Assembly (NCBI GenBank): GCA_903862885.1
Contig: CAIOZU010000035.1
Coordinates: 1 to 64,000, forward strand
Direction: 5' to 3'
From: an uncultured Pseudomonadota bacterium
GTDB lineage: Bacteria > Pseudomonadota > Gammaproteobacteria > Steroidobacterales > Steroidobacteraceae
Length of the DNA: 64,000 bases
Shown piece after piece: positions 8,482 through 18,427 of the stretch (positions are counted from its first letter, which is position 1; the number at the start of each line of letters is the position of its first letter). Both the position numbers and the translations under genes were made by a program. The notes under the pieces were generated by a model. It saw only the letters and a program-made list of their open reading frames with translations, made no database searches and was not told where the DNA came from.

Positions 8482-8889
8482 CTATCCAGTTAAAGCACTC
8501 AATGCCCGAAGGCTCGCCGGCAAGCGACGAGGTTTAAGGCTTTCGGTATCGATGGCGGCCACCCCTACCGTCGCCTCCACCAACAACGCCGTCTCCCGCC
8601 ACACCTGTTGCCTGAAACGAAAGCGGGCGCCGGTCACCGGCCCAAGCAGCGTAGTGACCTGCAGTAAATCATCATAATGGGCAGGTCGCACCCAGCGAAT
8701 CTGCATATCAACCACGGTGAACTGCAGGCCCTCCTGGACGCGAAGCGCCGCCTGATCGACCCCATGATGCCGCAACCACTCACTGCGCGAGCGTTCCATG
8801 AAGCGCACGTAATTTGCGTGATACACCACCCCACCCGCATCCGTATCCTCCCAGTACACGCGTACCGGCCAGGCGAAGGGTGTCGCCAC
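8482..8889 (-). CDS. ybgC: Tol-Pal-associated acyl-CoA thioesterase YbgC
   Basis: A hot-dog fold thioesterase, 135 residues, that hydrolyses short acyl-CoA or acyl-ACP and is conserved beside tolQ. The 4-hydroxybenzoyl-CoA thioesterase-type motif VYWEDTDAGGVVYHANYVRFMERSR is visible near residues 11-35, including the catalytic Asp of EDTDAGG and the YHANYxxFxERxR segment. The start is GTG 8889, immediately after the ruvB stop codon, so it is likely coupled to ruvB. Confidence 0.93.
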   Translation of the reverse strand: MATPFAWPVRVYWEDTDAGGVVYHANYVRFMERSRSEWLRHHGVDQAALRVQEGLQFTVVDMQIRWVRPAHYDDLLQVTTLLGPVTGARFRFRQQVWRETALLVEATVGVAAIDTESLKPRRLPASLRALSALTG

Positions 8890-9933
8890 TCAGGGCTCAT
8901 CCCTGAAAACACCTAAGGGCTGAGGCGGGACCGCCGGTGGGGTGAGACCAAAATGGGTATAGGCCATCGCAGTCGCCATGCGACCCCGGGCGGTGCGCAT
9001 CAAATAACCCTGCTGAATCAAAAACGGCTCGACCACATCTTCAATCGTACCGCGCTCCTCACCGATCGCTGCCGCCAGACTGTCTACCCCCACGGGGCCG
9101 CCGGCGAACTTCTCAATCACGGTCTGTAGGAGGCGCCGGTCCATGACATCAAAGCCATGGCTATCGACGTCCAGCATATCGAGGGCGGCCATCGCCACCG
9201 ACTCGCGGATACGACCATCCGATTTGACCTCAGCGTAGTCACGCACGCGCCGAAGCAAACGATTGGCGATACGCGGTGTGCCGCGCGATCGCCGTGCGAT
9301 CTGTGAGGCACCTTCGGCATCCACCGCTAGGCCCAAGATCTGCCCCGAGCGCGCCACAATGCGGGTGAGATCCTCCACCGAGTAAAATTCCAGGCGCTGC
9401 ACGATGCCGAAGCGATCGCGTAAAGGCGAGGTCAAAAGCCCCGCCCGGGTGGTGGCGCCAATCAAAGTGAACTGCGGCAGATCAATTTTGATGGAACGTG
9501 CCGCCGGCCCCTCGCCAATCATGATGTCGAGCTGAAAATCCTCCATCGCTGGATACAGGATTTCTTCCACGATCGGTGACAAGCGATGGATCTCATCAAC
9601 AAATAACACATCGCGTGGCTGTAGGTTGGTGAGTAACGCCGCCAGATCACCCGGTCGCTCCAGCACCGGTCCTGAGGTCTGCTTTAAGCCGACCCCTAAT
9701 TCATTGGCGACAATATTGGCGAGCGTGGTCTTACCTAAACCCGGGGGTCCAAAGATCAACAAGTGATCAAGCGCCTCCGACCGACGCCGCGCCGCCTCAA
9801 TGAAGATTTCCATTTGGTTCTTCACGATCGGCTGACCGACGTAGTCGGCCAATACCTTCGGACGCACCGCCCGATCGAGAGAATCTTCCTCGCCGGCGCC
9901 TGCCCCGCTGACCAAACGATCGGAATCAATCAT
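8890..9933 (-). CDS. ruvB: Holliday junction branch-migration ATPase RuvB
   Basis: The hexameric motor of the RuvAB complex. The 347-residue protein has the N-terminal [11 protein letters not shown], Walker [12 protein letters not shown], Walker [10 protein letters not shown], sensor-1 region [11 protein letters not shown], arginine-finger segment LRDRFG, and a winged-helix C-terminal domain ending in [10 protein letters not shown]. It lies 18 bp downstream of ruvA on the same strand. Confidence 0.97.
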   Translation of the reverse strand: MIDSDRLVSGAGAGEEDSLDRAVRPKVLADYVGQPIVKNQMEIFIEAARRRSEALDHLLIFGPPGLGKTTLANIVANELGVGLKQTSGPVLERPGDLAALLTNLQPRDVLFVDEIHRLSPIVEEILYPAMEDFQLDIMIGEGPAARSIKIDLPQFTLIGATTRAGLLTSPLRDRFGIVQRLEFYSVEDLTRIVARSGQILGLAVDAEGASQIARRSRGTPRIANRLLRRVRDYAEVKSDGRIRESVAMAALDMLDVDSHGFDVMDRRLLQTVIEKFAGGPVGVDSLAAAIGEERGTIEDVVEPFLIQQGYLMRTARGRMATAMAYTHFGLTPPAVPPQPLGVFRDEP

Positions 9934-9951
9934 TGCACTGCCTTTATAAAC

Positions 9952-10545
9952 CTAGATCGCCGCTGCTTTAAGCGCATACCGGATCATCTCCTCCGTGCTG
10001 AGCGTGTCCTCCCGCACCGTGGCAAGTAAACGGGTGATTTCCGCGGGCTTATAGCCAAGCGCCAGTAGCGCACTGGAGGCCTCTTGCTTGGCCGATCGCG
10101 GCGCATCCGGCGCGCGCGCAAGCCCCCCCTGTGGACTGCCAAAGTCTTTCACCCGATCACGCATCTCGATGATTAAGCGCTCTGCGGTCTTTCGTCCAAT
10201 ACCCGGCACGCGCACCAGTTGATCCGTGTCTTCAGCCTCAATCAGGCTTAAGAAATCGGACACCGAGGTCCCCGATAAAATCGCTAAGGCGATTTTAGGA
10301 CCAATGCCGCTGACCTTAAGAAGACTGCGAAATAAGCGCCGCTCATCCTCGGTCGCAAACGCAAACAACAAGTGCGCATCCTCGCGCACCACTACATGGG
10401 TACGAAGGGTCACCTCACTGCCGATGGCTGGCAGGTGATAAAACGTCGACATCGGGGCTTCGCATTCATAGCCCACGCCCCCCACCTCAATCAACAGCCC
10501 CGGTGGGTGTTTGGCGGCGAGGCGGCCGCGCAGTTGGCCGATCAT
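9952..10545 (-). CDS. ruvA: Holliday junction-binding protein RuvA
   Basis: Tetrameric junction-binding partner of RuvB. I start it at ATG 10545 (MIGQLRG, the canonical N terminus), giving 197 residues; a longer reading into ruvC is not supported. It shows the OB-fold domain with VGGVGYECEAP, two helix-hairpin-helix motifs (LLKVSGIGPKIALAIL and LVRVPGIGRKTAERLI), a linker, and the flexible C-terminal domain (ALLALGYKPAEI) that docks on RuvB. Start and ruvC stop overlap as ATGA. Confidence 0.96.
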   Translation of the reverse strand: MIGQLRGRLAAKHPPGLLIEVGGVGYECEAPMSTFYHLPAIGSEVTLRTHVVVREDAHLLFAFATEDERRLFRSLLKVSGIGPKIALAILSGTSVSDFLSLIEAEDTDQLVRVPGIGRKTAERLIIEMRDRVKDFGSPQGGLARAPDAPRSAKQEASSALLALGYKPAEITRLLATVREDTLSTEEMIRYALKAAAI

Positions 10546-11165
10546 GCGCTCACTCCGGCGCGTGCGAGGGCATGGCGCGTGGCACGCCCGTGCGCGTGAC
10601 ACAAGGCGACGGCCAGCGCATCGGCGGCATCCGCCCCGAGCTTCCCCTCAACCTTTAGCAAAATACGAATCATTTTCTGTACCTGCGGTTTTAAGGCCGC
10701 GCCACTGCCGACCACCCCTTGTTTGACCTCACGCGCACTGTACTCAAATACCGGGGCGTGGCTGGCAAAGGTCGCACAAATAGCCGCGCCGCGGGCTTGA
10801 CCTAACTTGAGGGCACTGTCCGGGTTGGCACTGACAAACACGCGCTCGATGGCCACTTCGGTGGGTTGATAGCTGGCAATCACACTCGCCACACCGGCGT
10901 AGATCTGATGAAGTCTCGCCGCAAAATCAGTGCCCTCCGCGCGTACCGCGCCACTGGCCACATAGACACTGCCGCTGGCGTCAACGTCAATGATGCCAAA
11001 GCCGGTGGCCCGCGAACCCGGATCGAGTCCGAGGATACGTGCCTTGATGGGCGCACGGGTGGGCGCACTGTTTAGGTGACCCCCCGCTTTGACGCCCGCC
11101 GCGAGGCCCGTCGCGACGCCGGTCGCGCTCGGCCGATACTGACGCCAACCGCTAGCGCGCGGCAT
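10542..11165 (-). CDS. ruvC: Holliday junction resolvase RuvC with N-terminal extension
   Basis: Endonuclease that resolves junctions with RuvAB. The core begins at ARILGLDPGSRATGFGII with catalytic Asp48 (D7 in E. coli), followed by VAIERVF and the C-terminal acidic pair in DAADALAVALCHA. About 40 extra residues precede the core. ATG 11165 is the only ATG/GTG/TTG in frame before the core, so either the extension is real or translation begins at an unusual codon such as ATC at codon 40. No clear Shine-Dalgarno sequence precedes 11165. The 3' end overlaps ruvA by 4 bp. Confidence 0.93.
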   Translation of the reverse strand: MPRASGWRQYRPSATGVATGLAAGVKAGGHLNSAPTRAPIKARILGLDPGSRATGFGIIDVDASGSVYVASGAVRAEGTDFAARLHQIYAGVASVIASYQPTEVAIERVFVSANPDSALKLGQARGAAICATFASHAPVFEYSAREVKQGVVGSGAALKPQVQKMIRILLKVEGKLGADAADALAVALCHAHGRATRHALARAGVSA

Positions 11166-11299
11166 CGGTCAGGACATGAATGAAGAGGCTCATGGGAAGA
11201 TCATGATACCGGTATCCTCTCTCACTCACACCGGTCACGCACTTTAAGGAGGCGGCAGAGCGCACCGTTTGCCTTGGGCGCCGTTGCGCCGCCCATCGA

Positions 11300-12727
11300 T
11301 TATCGATTGGGGTAATCAATCGCTCGTTTATCCGCCGCCAAGGCGGCCTCATGGAGCCCCTCAGAGAGGGTCGGATGGGCGTGCATGATGCGCTGTAGAT
11401 CCTCGGTACTGGCGGAGTAGGACATGGCCATGACCGCCTCTGCGATCAACTCACCGGCCATCGGGCCGATCACATGCACACCCAGCAGTGCATCGTCATC
11501 AACCGCCGCAATCACCTTACTGAAGCCGCTCCCCGCCTCCATGGCGCGCGCCCGGCCACTGGCCATGAACGGAAACACGCCGACCTTGTAGGCGCGCCCT
11601 GACGCTTTTACCTGTTCCTCGGTGAGTCCGACCCAGGCGATCTCGGGGGTGGTGTAGATCACGGAGGGCACGTTCGCGTAGTCCACCGCGCCGTAGTGAC
11701 CGGCAATCAGCTCCGCCACCATCACGCCCTCTTCCTTGGCCTTGTGCGCCAGCATCGGCCCGCGCACGCAATCACCGACCGCATACACCGTGGGTACCGC
11801 GGTACGACACTGCGCATCGACTTCGATGACACCGCGCGCATTCACCACGACGCCTGTGTTGTCCGCGAGTAGACCCTCGGTGCGAGCCCGTCGACCGATC
11901 GCCACGACCACCCGATCAACCGACAGGGTGTGACTGCCGGTGGCGTCGGTGTACGCCAGATTCACACCCGCTGAAGACACCTCCGCACCCGTGACCTTCG
12001 CGCTCAAACGAATGTCGAGACCTTGTTTGCTGAGCTGTTTACGTGCCTCTTGGGCCACCTGCTGATCAGCCATCGGCAAAAATCCATCGAGCGCTTCTAG
12101 CACCACGACCTCAGATCCCAGTCGGCGCCACACCGAGCCCAACTCAAGTCCAATGACGCCCGCACCGATGACGCCCAAGCGCTTCGGTACCTCCGTCATA
12201 TCCAAGGCACCCCAACTGTCCAACACCCGCCCCCCATCAAAGGGCACGCTGGGTAAGGCCATCGGCACCGATCCACTCGCCAACACAATCGCTTTACCGG
12301 TGAGCAGGCGCTTTGCCCCATCGGCTGGCGTGTACTCCACACGGTGCGCTGCCAGCAAACGACCATGCCCAGGGAGCGGTGTGACCTTGGCGGCCTTGAA
12401 CAGACCCAAAATGCCTTGGGTCGATGTCTTTACAATCGTGTTTTTGCGCTTTTGCATCTGCGCCAAATCAAAGCTCGCACCCGTCAGGGTAATCCCATGC
12501 GCCGCGAACTCATGCTGCGCGCGGTGGTACCACTCGGACGACTCCAGCAAGGCTTTGGAGGGGATACAGCCGGCGTTTAAGCACGTGCCACCAAAGCTTT
12601 GTGAGCCGTCGGTGTTCTTCCAATCATCGATGCAGGCGACCGACAGCCCGAGCTGCGCCGCGCGAAGCGCCGCCGGATAACCCGCAGGACCTCCGCCGAT
12701 CACAATCACGTCAAACTCATCGCTCAT
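11300..12727 (-). CDS. lpd: Dihydrolipoyl dehydrogenase (E3)
   Basis: Flavoprotein that reoxidises dihydrolipoamide for the 2-oxoglutarate dehydrogenase complex. I start at ATG 12727 (MSDEFDV) because GGAGAG lies about 8 bases upstream; the product is 475 residues. Visible features: FAD motif VIVIGGGPAGYPAA, redox disulfide GGTCLNAGCIPSK, NAD-binding GVIGAGVIGLELGSVW, second FAD motif VYAVGDCVRGPMLAHKA, and the C-terminal catalytic HAHPTLSE. It lies 74 bp downstream of sucB on the same strand, the usual sucA-sucB-lpd arrangement outside enterics. Confidence 0.96.
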   Translation of the reverse strand: MSDEFDVIVIGGGPAGYPAALRAAQLGLSVACIDDWKNTDGSQSFGGTCLNAGCIPSKALLESSEWYHRAQHEFAAHGITLTGASFDLAQMQKRKNTIVKTSTQGILGLFKAAKVTPLPGHGRLLAAHRVEYTPADGAKRLLTGKAIVLASGSVPMALPSVPFDGGRVLDSWGALDMTEVPKRLGVIGAGVIGLELGSVWRRLGSEVVVLEALDGFLPMADQQVAQEARKQLSKQGLDIRLSAKVTGAEVSSAGVNLAYTDATGSHTLSVDRVVVAIGRRARTEGLLADNTGVVVNARGVIEVDAQCRTAVPTVYAVGDCVRGPMLAHKAKEEGVMVAELIAGHYGAVDYANVPSVIYTTPEIAWVGLTEEQVKASGRAYKVGVFPFMASGRARAMEAGSGFSKVIAAVDDDALLGVHVIGPMAGELIAEAVMAMSYSASTEDLQRIMHAHPTLSEGLHEAALAADKRAIDYPNR

Positions 12728-12801
12728 CCCAGCTCTCCAAAACAACTCAGGCGCCGATCACTTCCGCGCCGATCAGCGCACCGGTGACCCTCGGACACTC
12801 A

Positions 12802-14013
12802 TCAAATATGTAGCAACAAACGCGTCGGATCTTCGATGCAATCCTTAATGGCTACCAAAAACTGCACGGCTTCTCGACCATCGACTAAGCGATGATCATA
12901 GGTGAGCGCAAGATACATCATCGGCCGGATCACAATGGCGCCATCCACCACCACCGGCCGATCCTGCACCTTATGCATGCCTAAAATCGCACTTTGCGGC
13001 GCATTCACAATGGGTGTGGACAACAGAGAACCGAACACGCCGCCATTGGTGATCGAGAACGTCCCACCCGACAGATCCTCAATGGTGATTCCACCCTCAC
13101 GCGCCTTCTTGGCGAACTCTCCAATGCCGCGTTCAATATCCGCAAAACTCATCTCATCAGGGTTTTTAAGTACCGGCACGACCAAGCCGCGTTCGGTGGA
13201 CACCGCGACGCCGATATCGAAGTAATCGTGATAAACGATATCACCGCCATCCACATAGGCATTGATCGCCGGAAACTTTTTTAAGGCCTCAATGGCTGCC
13301 TTCACAAAGAAGGACATAAAGCCCAACTTGACCCCATGGGTCTTCTCAAAGCGATCTTTGTAACGCGCTCGCGCTTGATTGAGCGCGTGCATATCGACCT
13401 CATTAAAGGTAGTGAGCAAGGCCTGTGTCGCCTGCGCCTCCACCAAACGGGCCGCTATGCGGGCACGCAGACGCGTCATAGGCACGCGCTGCTCAGTGCG
13501 CCCGGCCGACGCGACGGTCGGCGCCTGAACCGGCGTGGGCGCCAACGACACGGCTGCGGCGGGTCGGTCTTGTAAGGCGTGCACCACATCTTGCTTACTA
13601 ATACGGCCATCACGACCCGATCCCACGAGACTCTCCGTACCGAGGTGCTTCTCCTCCACCAAGCGTCGGGCGGCAGGGGCTAATTTTGCCTCAGACTTCG
13701 CCGCTCGCGGGCCCGCGCTCACGGGCGGCGCACTCGCCGCCACCGGCGCGGTGGCGGGACTGGCAGCACTCGCCTGGCTTACTTCAATGACGGCCAATAA
13801 GACGCCGCTGGTCACGGTCACCCCGGAGGCAACATGCACCTCGCGAAGGATGCCGGTCACCGGTGAGGGCACCTCCAGCACGACCTTGTCTGTTTCCAAA
13901 TCCGCTAAGTTCTCATCACGGCGCACCAGGTCGCCGACCTTCTTGTGCCACGTCACCAGCGTGGCATCCGCCACGGATTCTGGTAATTGCGGTACACGTA
14001 CTTCAGTGGTCAT
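12802..14013 (-). CDS. sucB: Dihydrolipoyllysine succinyltransferase (E2)
   Basis: Transfers the succinyl group from lipoamide to CoA in the 2-oxoglutarate dehydrogenase complex. The 403-residue protein has one lipoyl domain with the lipoylation site in [11 protein letters not shown] (Lys near 43), an Ala/Pro linker, a peripheral-subunit-binding domain ([16 protein letters not shown], residues about 110-145), and a catalytic domain ending in [14 protein letters not shown] with active-site His and Asp. The start overlaps the sucA stop codon by 4 bp. Confidence 0.97.
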   Translation of the reverse strand: MTTEVRVPQLPESVADATLVTWHKKVGDLVRRDENLADLETDKVVLEVPSPVTGILREVHVASGVTVTSGVLLAVIEVSQASAASPATAPVAASAPPVSAGPRAAKSEAKLAPAARRLVEEKHLGTESLVGSGRDGRISKQDVVHALQDRPAAAVSLAPTPVQAPTVASAGRTEQRVPMTRLRARIAARLVEAQATQALLTTFNEVDMHALNQARARYKDRFEKTHGVKLGFMSFFVKAAIEALKKFPAINAYVDGGDIVYHDYFDIGVAVSTERGLVVPVLKNPDEMSFADIERGIGEFAKKAREGGITIEDLSGGTFSITNGGVFGSLLSTPIVNAPQSAILGMHKVQDRPVVVDGAIVIRPMMYLALTYDHRLVDGREAVQFLVAIKDCIEDPTRLLLHI

Positions 14014-16922
14014 ACAGATTTCCTAGCGGATTTAGTTTTCACCGGCGCGCTGGGCTTGGTGGTTAAGCGCGCGGTGGTTGAGCTGTCGCCTGTGATCATC
14101 GTGGCGTTTAAAGCCGCATACACCAAGGCGCGTTGCTGTTCGACATGTAACTCATGAATGCCCGTGGCAGGCGCGGCCGCTCCTGCCCGACCGGCGTAGA
14201 GCAAGGTGCGTCCACTGAGAGCCTCTTGCAAACGATGTCTGATCTGATACCACGCACCCTGATTTTGCGGCTCTTCCTGACACCAGACGATGTCCTTCGC
14301 ATTCGGGTAGCGGTTAATCACCGCTTGATATTCGTGTATCGGGAAAGGATAAAGCTGTTCCAGACGCACCACCGCCACATGATTTAATTGATCCGCACGC
14401 CGCTGCTCTAACAAATCAAAGTACACCTTGCCACTGCAGCACACGACGCGAGTCACCGACTCAGGCGGCAAGGGATCTACCTCACCGATCAGCAACTGGA
14501 AGCGGCCGCTGGCCAACTCACTGATTGGCGACACCGCCAATTTATGCCGCAATAAACTCTTCGGAGTCATCACCACCAAAGGCTTACGTAGCGGCCGCAC
14601 CATCTGGCGACGCAGCATATGGAACATCTGTGCTGGGGTGGAGGGTACGCACACTTGCATGTTCATTTCCGCACACAGCTGCAGGAAGCGCTCGAGACGC
14701 GCAGAGCTGTGCTCTGGGCCTTGCCCTTCATAACCATGCGGCAGTAGCAAGGTAAGACCCGACAGACGACCCCATTTGGCCTCACCCGAACTGATGAACT
14801 GATCAATGATCACTTGCGCACCATTGACGAAGTCACCGAATTGACCCTCCCACACCACCAGTGTCTGCGGCTCGGTGGTCGAGTAGCCATATTCAAAACC
14901 GAGCACCGCCTCTTCCGACAGCACCGAGTCAGTGATCCTAAGCCGCGGCTCGCGCGTGAGACGCTCCAGCGGAATATCGAGGCGCATACTGCCTTGATCA
15001 TGCAACACCGCGTGACGATGAAAAAAGGTGCCACGCCCGCTGTCTTGACCGGTGATGCGCACCCCATAGCCCTGATCGACTAGGGTGGCATAAGCGAGCA
15101 CTTCCGCCGCACCCCAATCGAGCGCTAACTCACCGCGATACATGCGAGCGCGATCCTCGTAGATCTTAGCGACCCGCGGATGCAAGGCAAAATCTTTCGG
15201 GAAATCGACGATCCGAGCGCCCAACTCAGCAAGGTGTTGCCGCTCCACCCCGGTATCGGTCACTTCATCCGGATCGGCGTCGAGGTGCACACTCCAATCG
15301 ACCGTGTACTTATTACCCAGCATGCCGAGCGCGGCACGTGCTTGCGGCTTGCCCTGATCGAGCCCTGTTTGGTAGTCATTGACCAAGCGCTCCACGTCCG
15401 CGAGTGCACACACCTGGTCAGCCACCAGCCGATCAGCATACAGCGCGCGCGTGGTCGCATGACTTCGGATGACCTGATACATCTGCGGTTGGGTTGCTGC
15501 CGGCTCATCCGCCTCGTTGTGTCCATGACGGCGATAGCACACCATGTCGACCACCACATCCTTATGAAATTTCATGCGGTAATCGAGCGCCAAACGGGTG
15601 ACGAACACGCAGGCCTCAGGGTCATCTCCATTGACGTGGAAAATAGGCGCTTCCACCATCTTAGCCACATCCGAGCAGTACAAGGTGGAGCGCGCATCAC
15701 GTGGATCGGAGGTGGTGAAACCCACTTGGTTATTAATCACTAAATGGAACGTGCCACCGGTATAAAATCCGCGGGCCAACGACAACTGTAGGGTCTCCAT
15801 CACGACCCCTTGGCCGGCCATCGCGGCATCGCCGTGGATCAACACCGGCAGTACCCGATCACCGATCTGATCATTGCGCCGTTCCTGACGCGCGCGTGCT
15901 GAACCCTCAACCACTGGATTCACGACCTCGAGGTGCGAGGGATTAAACGCCAGCACCACGTGCACATTGCCATGTGGTGTACGCAGATCCGCCGAGAAGC
16001 CCTTGTGGTACTTCACATCGCCCGAGCCCTTAAGCTTCGATAGGTCGTAGTGGCCTTCAAACTCGTGGAATAAATCCTCCGGCGATTTACCCAACAGATT
16101 CACCAAGACATTGAGGCGACCGCGATGGGCCATCCCCAAGATGCATTCTTCTATGCCGAGTGACCCGCCGTATTGCACCAGATCATCGAGCATCGGAATT
16201 AAGGTGTCACCGCCCTCTAAAGAAAAGCGCTTTTGACCGACGTACTTCGTATGCAGATAGCGCTCAAGTCCTTCGGCCGCGGTCAGCTGACGCAAAAACC
16301 CAAGGCGCTCCTCCGTGCTAAATCGCTGGCGGATGCGTCGACTCTGAAACTCATCTTGCAACCACAGACGCTCTGCACTGGAGGAGACATGAGCAAACTC
16401 AGCACCAATCGGACCGCAGTAGACGTGTTCGAGCTGAGCAATGATTTTGCGCAAAGACATCCGTGTGGGTACGGCATCACTGCGCGAGCCGGTAAAAAAT
16501 TCGTGATCGAGATCGGCCGCTGACAAGCCAAAGTAGGCCAACGACAGCACGTGCGGCCGATCGCGCGTCATCATCTGCAGTGGATCAATGTCAGCCACCA
16601 AGTGTCCGCGATTGGCGTACACCTGAATCATGCGGGAGACAGCACCCTGTTTAGCGGCCTGCGCGGTACTGACCTCAGTCACCGAACTCATCGAGCGGCG
16701 TGCACCCAGCGCCTGTTGCAGTAACGCCGAGCGGATCGGCGCGTGCGCGACATCGCGCGATGAGGCACCGGCTGCTTTGATCAAATCCCCAAAATAGCGC
16801 TGCCATTCAGGCGACACAGTGCTTGCATCATCAAGATACTGCTCGTACAAGGATTCGATGAACGCGGCATTCGCTCCCGACAGAGGAGTGACTGTGCACC
16901 AGTCGTCTGTTTTAGAACTCAT
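14010..16922 (-). CDS. sucA: 2-oxoglutarate dehydrogenase E1 component
   Basis: Thiamine-diphosphate enzyme that decarboxylates 2-oxoglutarate in the TCA cycle. The 970-residue protein has the N-terminal E2-docking segment ([20 protein letters not shown]), [30 protein letters not shown], the TPP/Mg site [28 protein letters not shown], and the transketolase-like C-terminal half with [15 protein letters not shown] and [23 protein letters not shown]. Length is a little over E. coli's. It heads the sucA-sucB-lpd operon; the gap upstream should hold its promoter. Confidence 0.97.
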   Translation of the reverse strand: MSSKTDDWCTVTPLSGANAAFIESLYEQYLDDASTVSPEWQRYFGDLIKAAGASSRDVAHAPIRSALLQQALGARRSMSSVTEVSTAQAAKQGAVSRMIQVYANRGHLVADIDPLQMMTRDRPHVLSLAYFGLSAADLDHEFFTGSRSDAVPTRMSLRKIIAQLEHVYCGPIGAEFAHVSSSAERLWLQDEFQSRRIRQRFSTEERLGFLRQLTAAEGLERYLHTKYVGQKRFSLEGGDTLIPMLDDLVQYGGSLGIEECILGMAHRGRLNVLVNLLGKSPEDLFHEFEGHYDLSKLKGSGDVKYHKGFSADLRTPHGNVHVVLAFNPSHLEVVNPVVEGSARARQERRNDQIGDRVLPVLIHGDAAMAGQGVVMETLQLSLARGFYTGGTFHLVINNQVGFTTSDPRDARSTLYCSDVAKMVEAPIFHVNGDDPEACVFVTRLALDYRMKFHKDVVVDMVCYRRHGHNEADEPAATQPQMYQVIRSHATTRALYADRLVADQVCALADVERLVNDYQTGLDQGKPQARAALGMLGNKYTVDWSVHLDADPDEVTDTGVERQHLAELGARIVDFPKDFALHPRVAKIYEDRARMYRGELALDWGAAEVLAYATLVDQGYGVRITGQDSGRGTFFHRHAVLHDQGSMRLDIPLERLTREPRLRITDSVLSEEAVLGFEYGYSTTEPQTLVVWEGQFGDFVNGAQVIIDQFISSGEAKWGRLSGLTLLLPHGYEGQGPEHSSARLERFLQLCAEMNMQVCVPSTPAQMFHMLRRQMVRPLRKPLVVMTPKSLLRHKLAVSPISELASGRFQLLIGEVDPLPPESVTRVVCCSGKVYFDLLEQRRADQLNHVAVVRLEQLYPFPIHEYQAVINRYPNAKDIVWCQEEPQNQGAWYQIRHRLQEALSGRTLLYAGRAGAAAPATGIHELHVEQQRALVYAALNATMITGDSSTTARLTTKPSAPVKTKSARKSV

Positions 16923-17357
16923 AGAAGGCTACAGACCCTTCGCGACATCCAGTGAAGGCGTCAGAGTTTACCCGATCTACCGGCAGCACACACCGCGCTG
17001 ATACGCACGACCACACGAGGTCACACCTAAAGCGAGTGGATAGTGATAAGGCGTGCACGCCGCGTTTATGCCTTGACCACACCGCACGCCAAAAGTGAGG
17101 TCGTGCGACCGATGGCTGAGGCCTGTGGACAGGCGGCGTCGGCCGTGGAGTCTTCCCGCGGCGTCAGGTACCCCGCCCCTTCGATCAGACGCATTATCTC
17201 GAATTCACTGTGGAATTAAATTATAAGGCATTAAATGTTAAGGGTTTTTCTTTATATAATCGGCAGGCTGGCCGCGACCGACACCCCCCGTCACCCCACC
17301 CACCGACACTCGGCCGTGCGTCACCCCTCGGTGACGCACCGTCCGAGCATCAGACGC
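16923..17357. other. 435-bp intergenic region upstream of sucA
   Basis: I see no convincing gene. The centre (about 17205-17262) is strikingly AT-rich against GC-rich flanks and contains TATAAT-like boxes on both strands (TATAAT at 17255-17260 on plus, and at 17220-17225 on minus). The minus one could serve sucA, but no good -35 pairs with either. The part nearest gfa holds a strong hairpin listed separately. Confidence 0.4.
17316..17339 (-). terminator. Hairpin downstream of the gfa-like gene
   Basis: A perfect 10-bp inverted repeat, GTGCGTCACC and GGTGACGCAC, with a 4-base loop lies 18 bp beyond the gfa stop codon. No T tract follows on either strand, so it is a terminator-like or mRNA-stabilising hairpin, not a classical intrinsic terminator. 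Confidence 0.5.
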
Positions 17358-17936
17358 TTAGGCCTTCAGCACGCCTTTTGCCTTCGCCACATGCGTCGCG
17401 ATGGCATCCATCAGCACCGGCGACAAGCAGTCATAGGGCTCCATCTTTAGCTCCTTAAAGCGCGCGCGAGCAGCGTCCATCTGATCAGGTCGCAGACCGC
17501 CGGCTTCGATGGCAGAGGACACAAACGCCGCAAACTCAGGGGCGGCCCAGCCTTTTTCCTTGGATAACTCAACGTGCACAAAGTCCAAGCCGTAGAAAGG
17601 ATGCGCGGTGTTCTCAATGCGACCTATGAGGTGCACACCACACACGCTGCACGCGTGGCGCTGAATGGCCGCGGTGGCATCAATGACTTTGAGCTTGTCG
17701 CCATTGGCGGTGATCGTCACCTTATCTCTTGGCACCACCCCCACCACCGCAACGGCAGCCCCTTTGGGCTTCCAGCACTTAGAACAGCCGCAGGCGTGGT
17801 TGTGCGCCACATTGCTGTCGATGCGTACGCTCACCGGATCTTTTGTGCAGTGACAGGTCAAGGTACCCCCCGCAAAACCTGCGGTGCCTGGGGTAATGCC
17901 GTTATCCAAGGCGGGATGCAAAGCAATCGTAGCCAT
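17358..17936 (-). CDS. gfa: Glutathione-dependent formaldehyde-activating enzyme (Gfa-type)
   Basis: Gfa proteins are zinc enzymes proposed to speed formation of S-hydroxymethylglutathione from formaldehyde. The 192-residue product has the family cysteines: GTLTCHC (CxC), ACGCSKCW (CxCxxC), and [13 protein letters not shown] (CxxC), giving the two expected zinc sites, and the typical N-terminal [11 protein letters not shown] and C-terminal [13 protein letters not shown]. No formaldehyde dehydrogenase gene is adjacent, but sarcosine oxidase, a formaldehyde or methylene-folate source, lies 20 kb away. It is monocistronic, with a hairpin downstream. Confidence 0.9.
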   Translation of the reverse strand: MATIALHPALDNGITPGTAGFAGGTLTCHCTKDPVSVRIDSNVAHNHACGCSKCWKPKGAAVAVVGVVPRDKVTITANGDKLKVIDATAAIQRHACSVCGVHLIGRIENTAHPFYGLDFVHVELSKEKGWAAPEFAAFVSSAIEAGGLRPDQMDAARARFKELKMEPYDCLSPVLMDAIATHVAKAKGVLKA

Positions 17937-18427
17937 TGAGGTTGTCCTTTTTAATCATTGTAAAAACAGCGGAACGTCAGCCGATGCGCTGTGTGGGCCT
18001 GAGTCTACGCGCTCCGGCCGGTGAAGATAGAAAAACCCTCACCCGGGCCGCGACCGCGCTCTCGCCCACGGCCCGTCACGAGCGCAGCGACGTGTCCATT
18101 CGCTAAAGCCGCCATCGGCAGGTCGCGACCGAGCACATCGAAAGCGCCACCCCGCGGCCACCGCGGCCATCACGGGCGGGAAAGTCCCATCGGCCCGCAC
18201 CAGAAGAAGCGCGATCAGCCGGCGCGTCCTGCCCACACATCACATCGCGCTACCGATAGCCGGGACGCTCCGCGAAGCGCCCCACCTCCTGCAGCAGGCG
18301 AGACCGCACACCCACAAAAAAACGAGCCCCCCCCTACGCTCGATCAACTGACCACCGACATCATCCACGATCCGATCCTTTGTGCTAAGCCTTGCTGAAG
18401 CGAGCGGCGCTCAATGGATTCGATCGA
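17937..18427. other. 491-bp intergenic region, no recognised gene
   Basis: Very GC-rich, with C/G homopolymer patches and no reading frame I recognise on either strand. A 65-codon open stretch on the minus strand (18039-18236) is arginine-rich and looks like GC-driven noise or a badly decayed gene. The part next to gfa (17937-17965) is AT-richer and may hold its promoter. Confidence 0.35.

Noticed and set aside
17316-17339. Classical intrinsic terminator after gfa
   Set aside because: The hairpin is strong but has no T tract on either strand.
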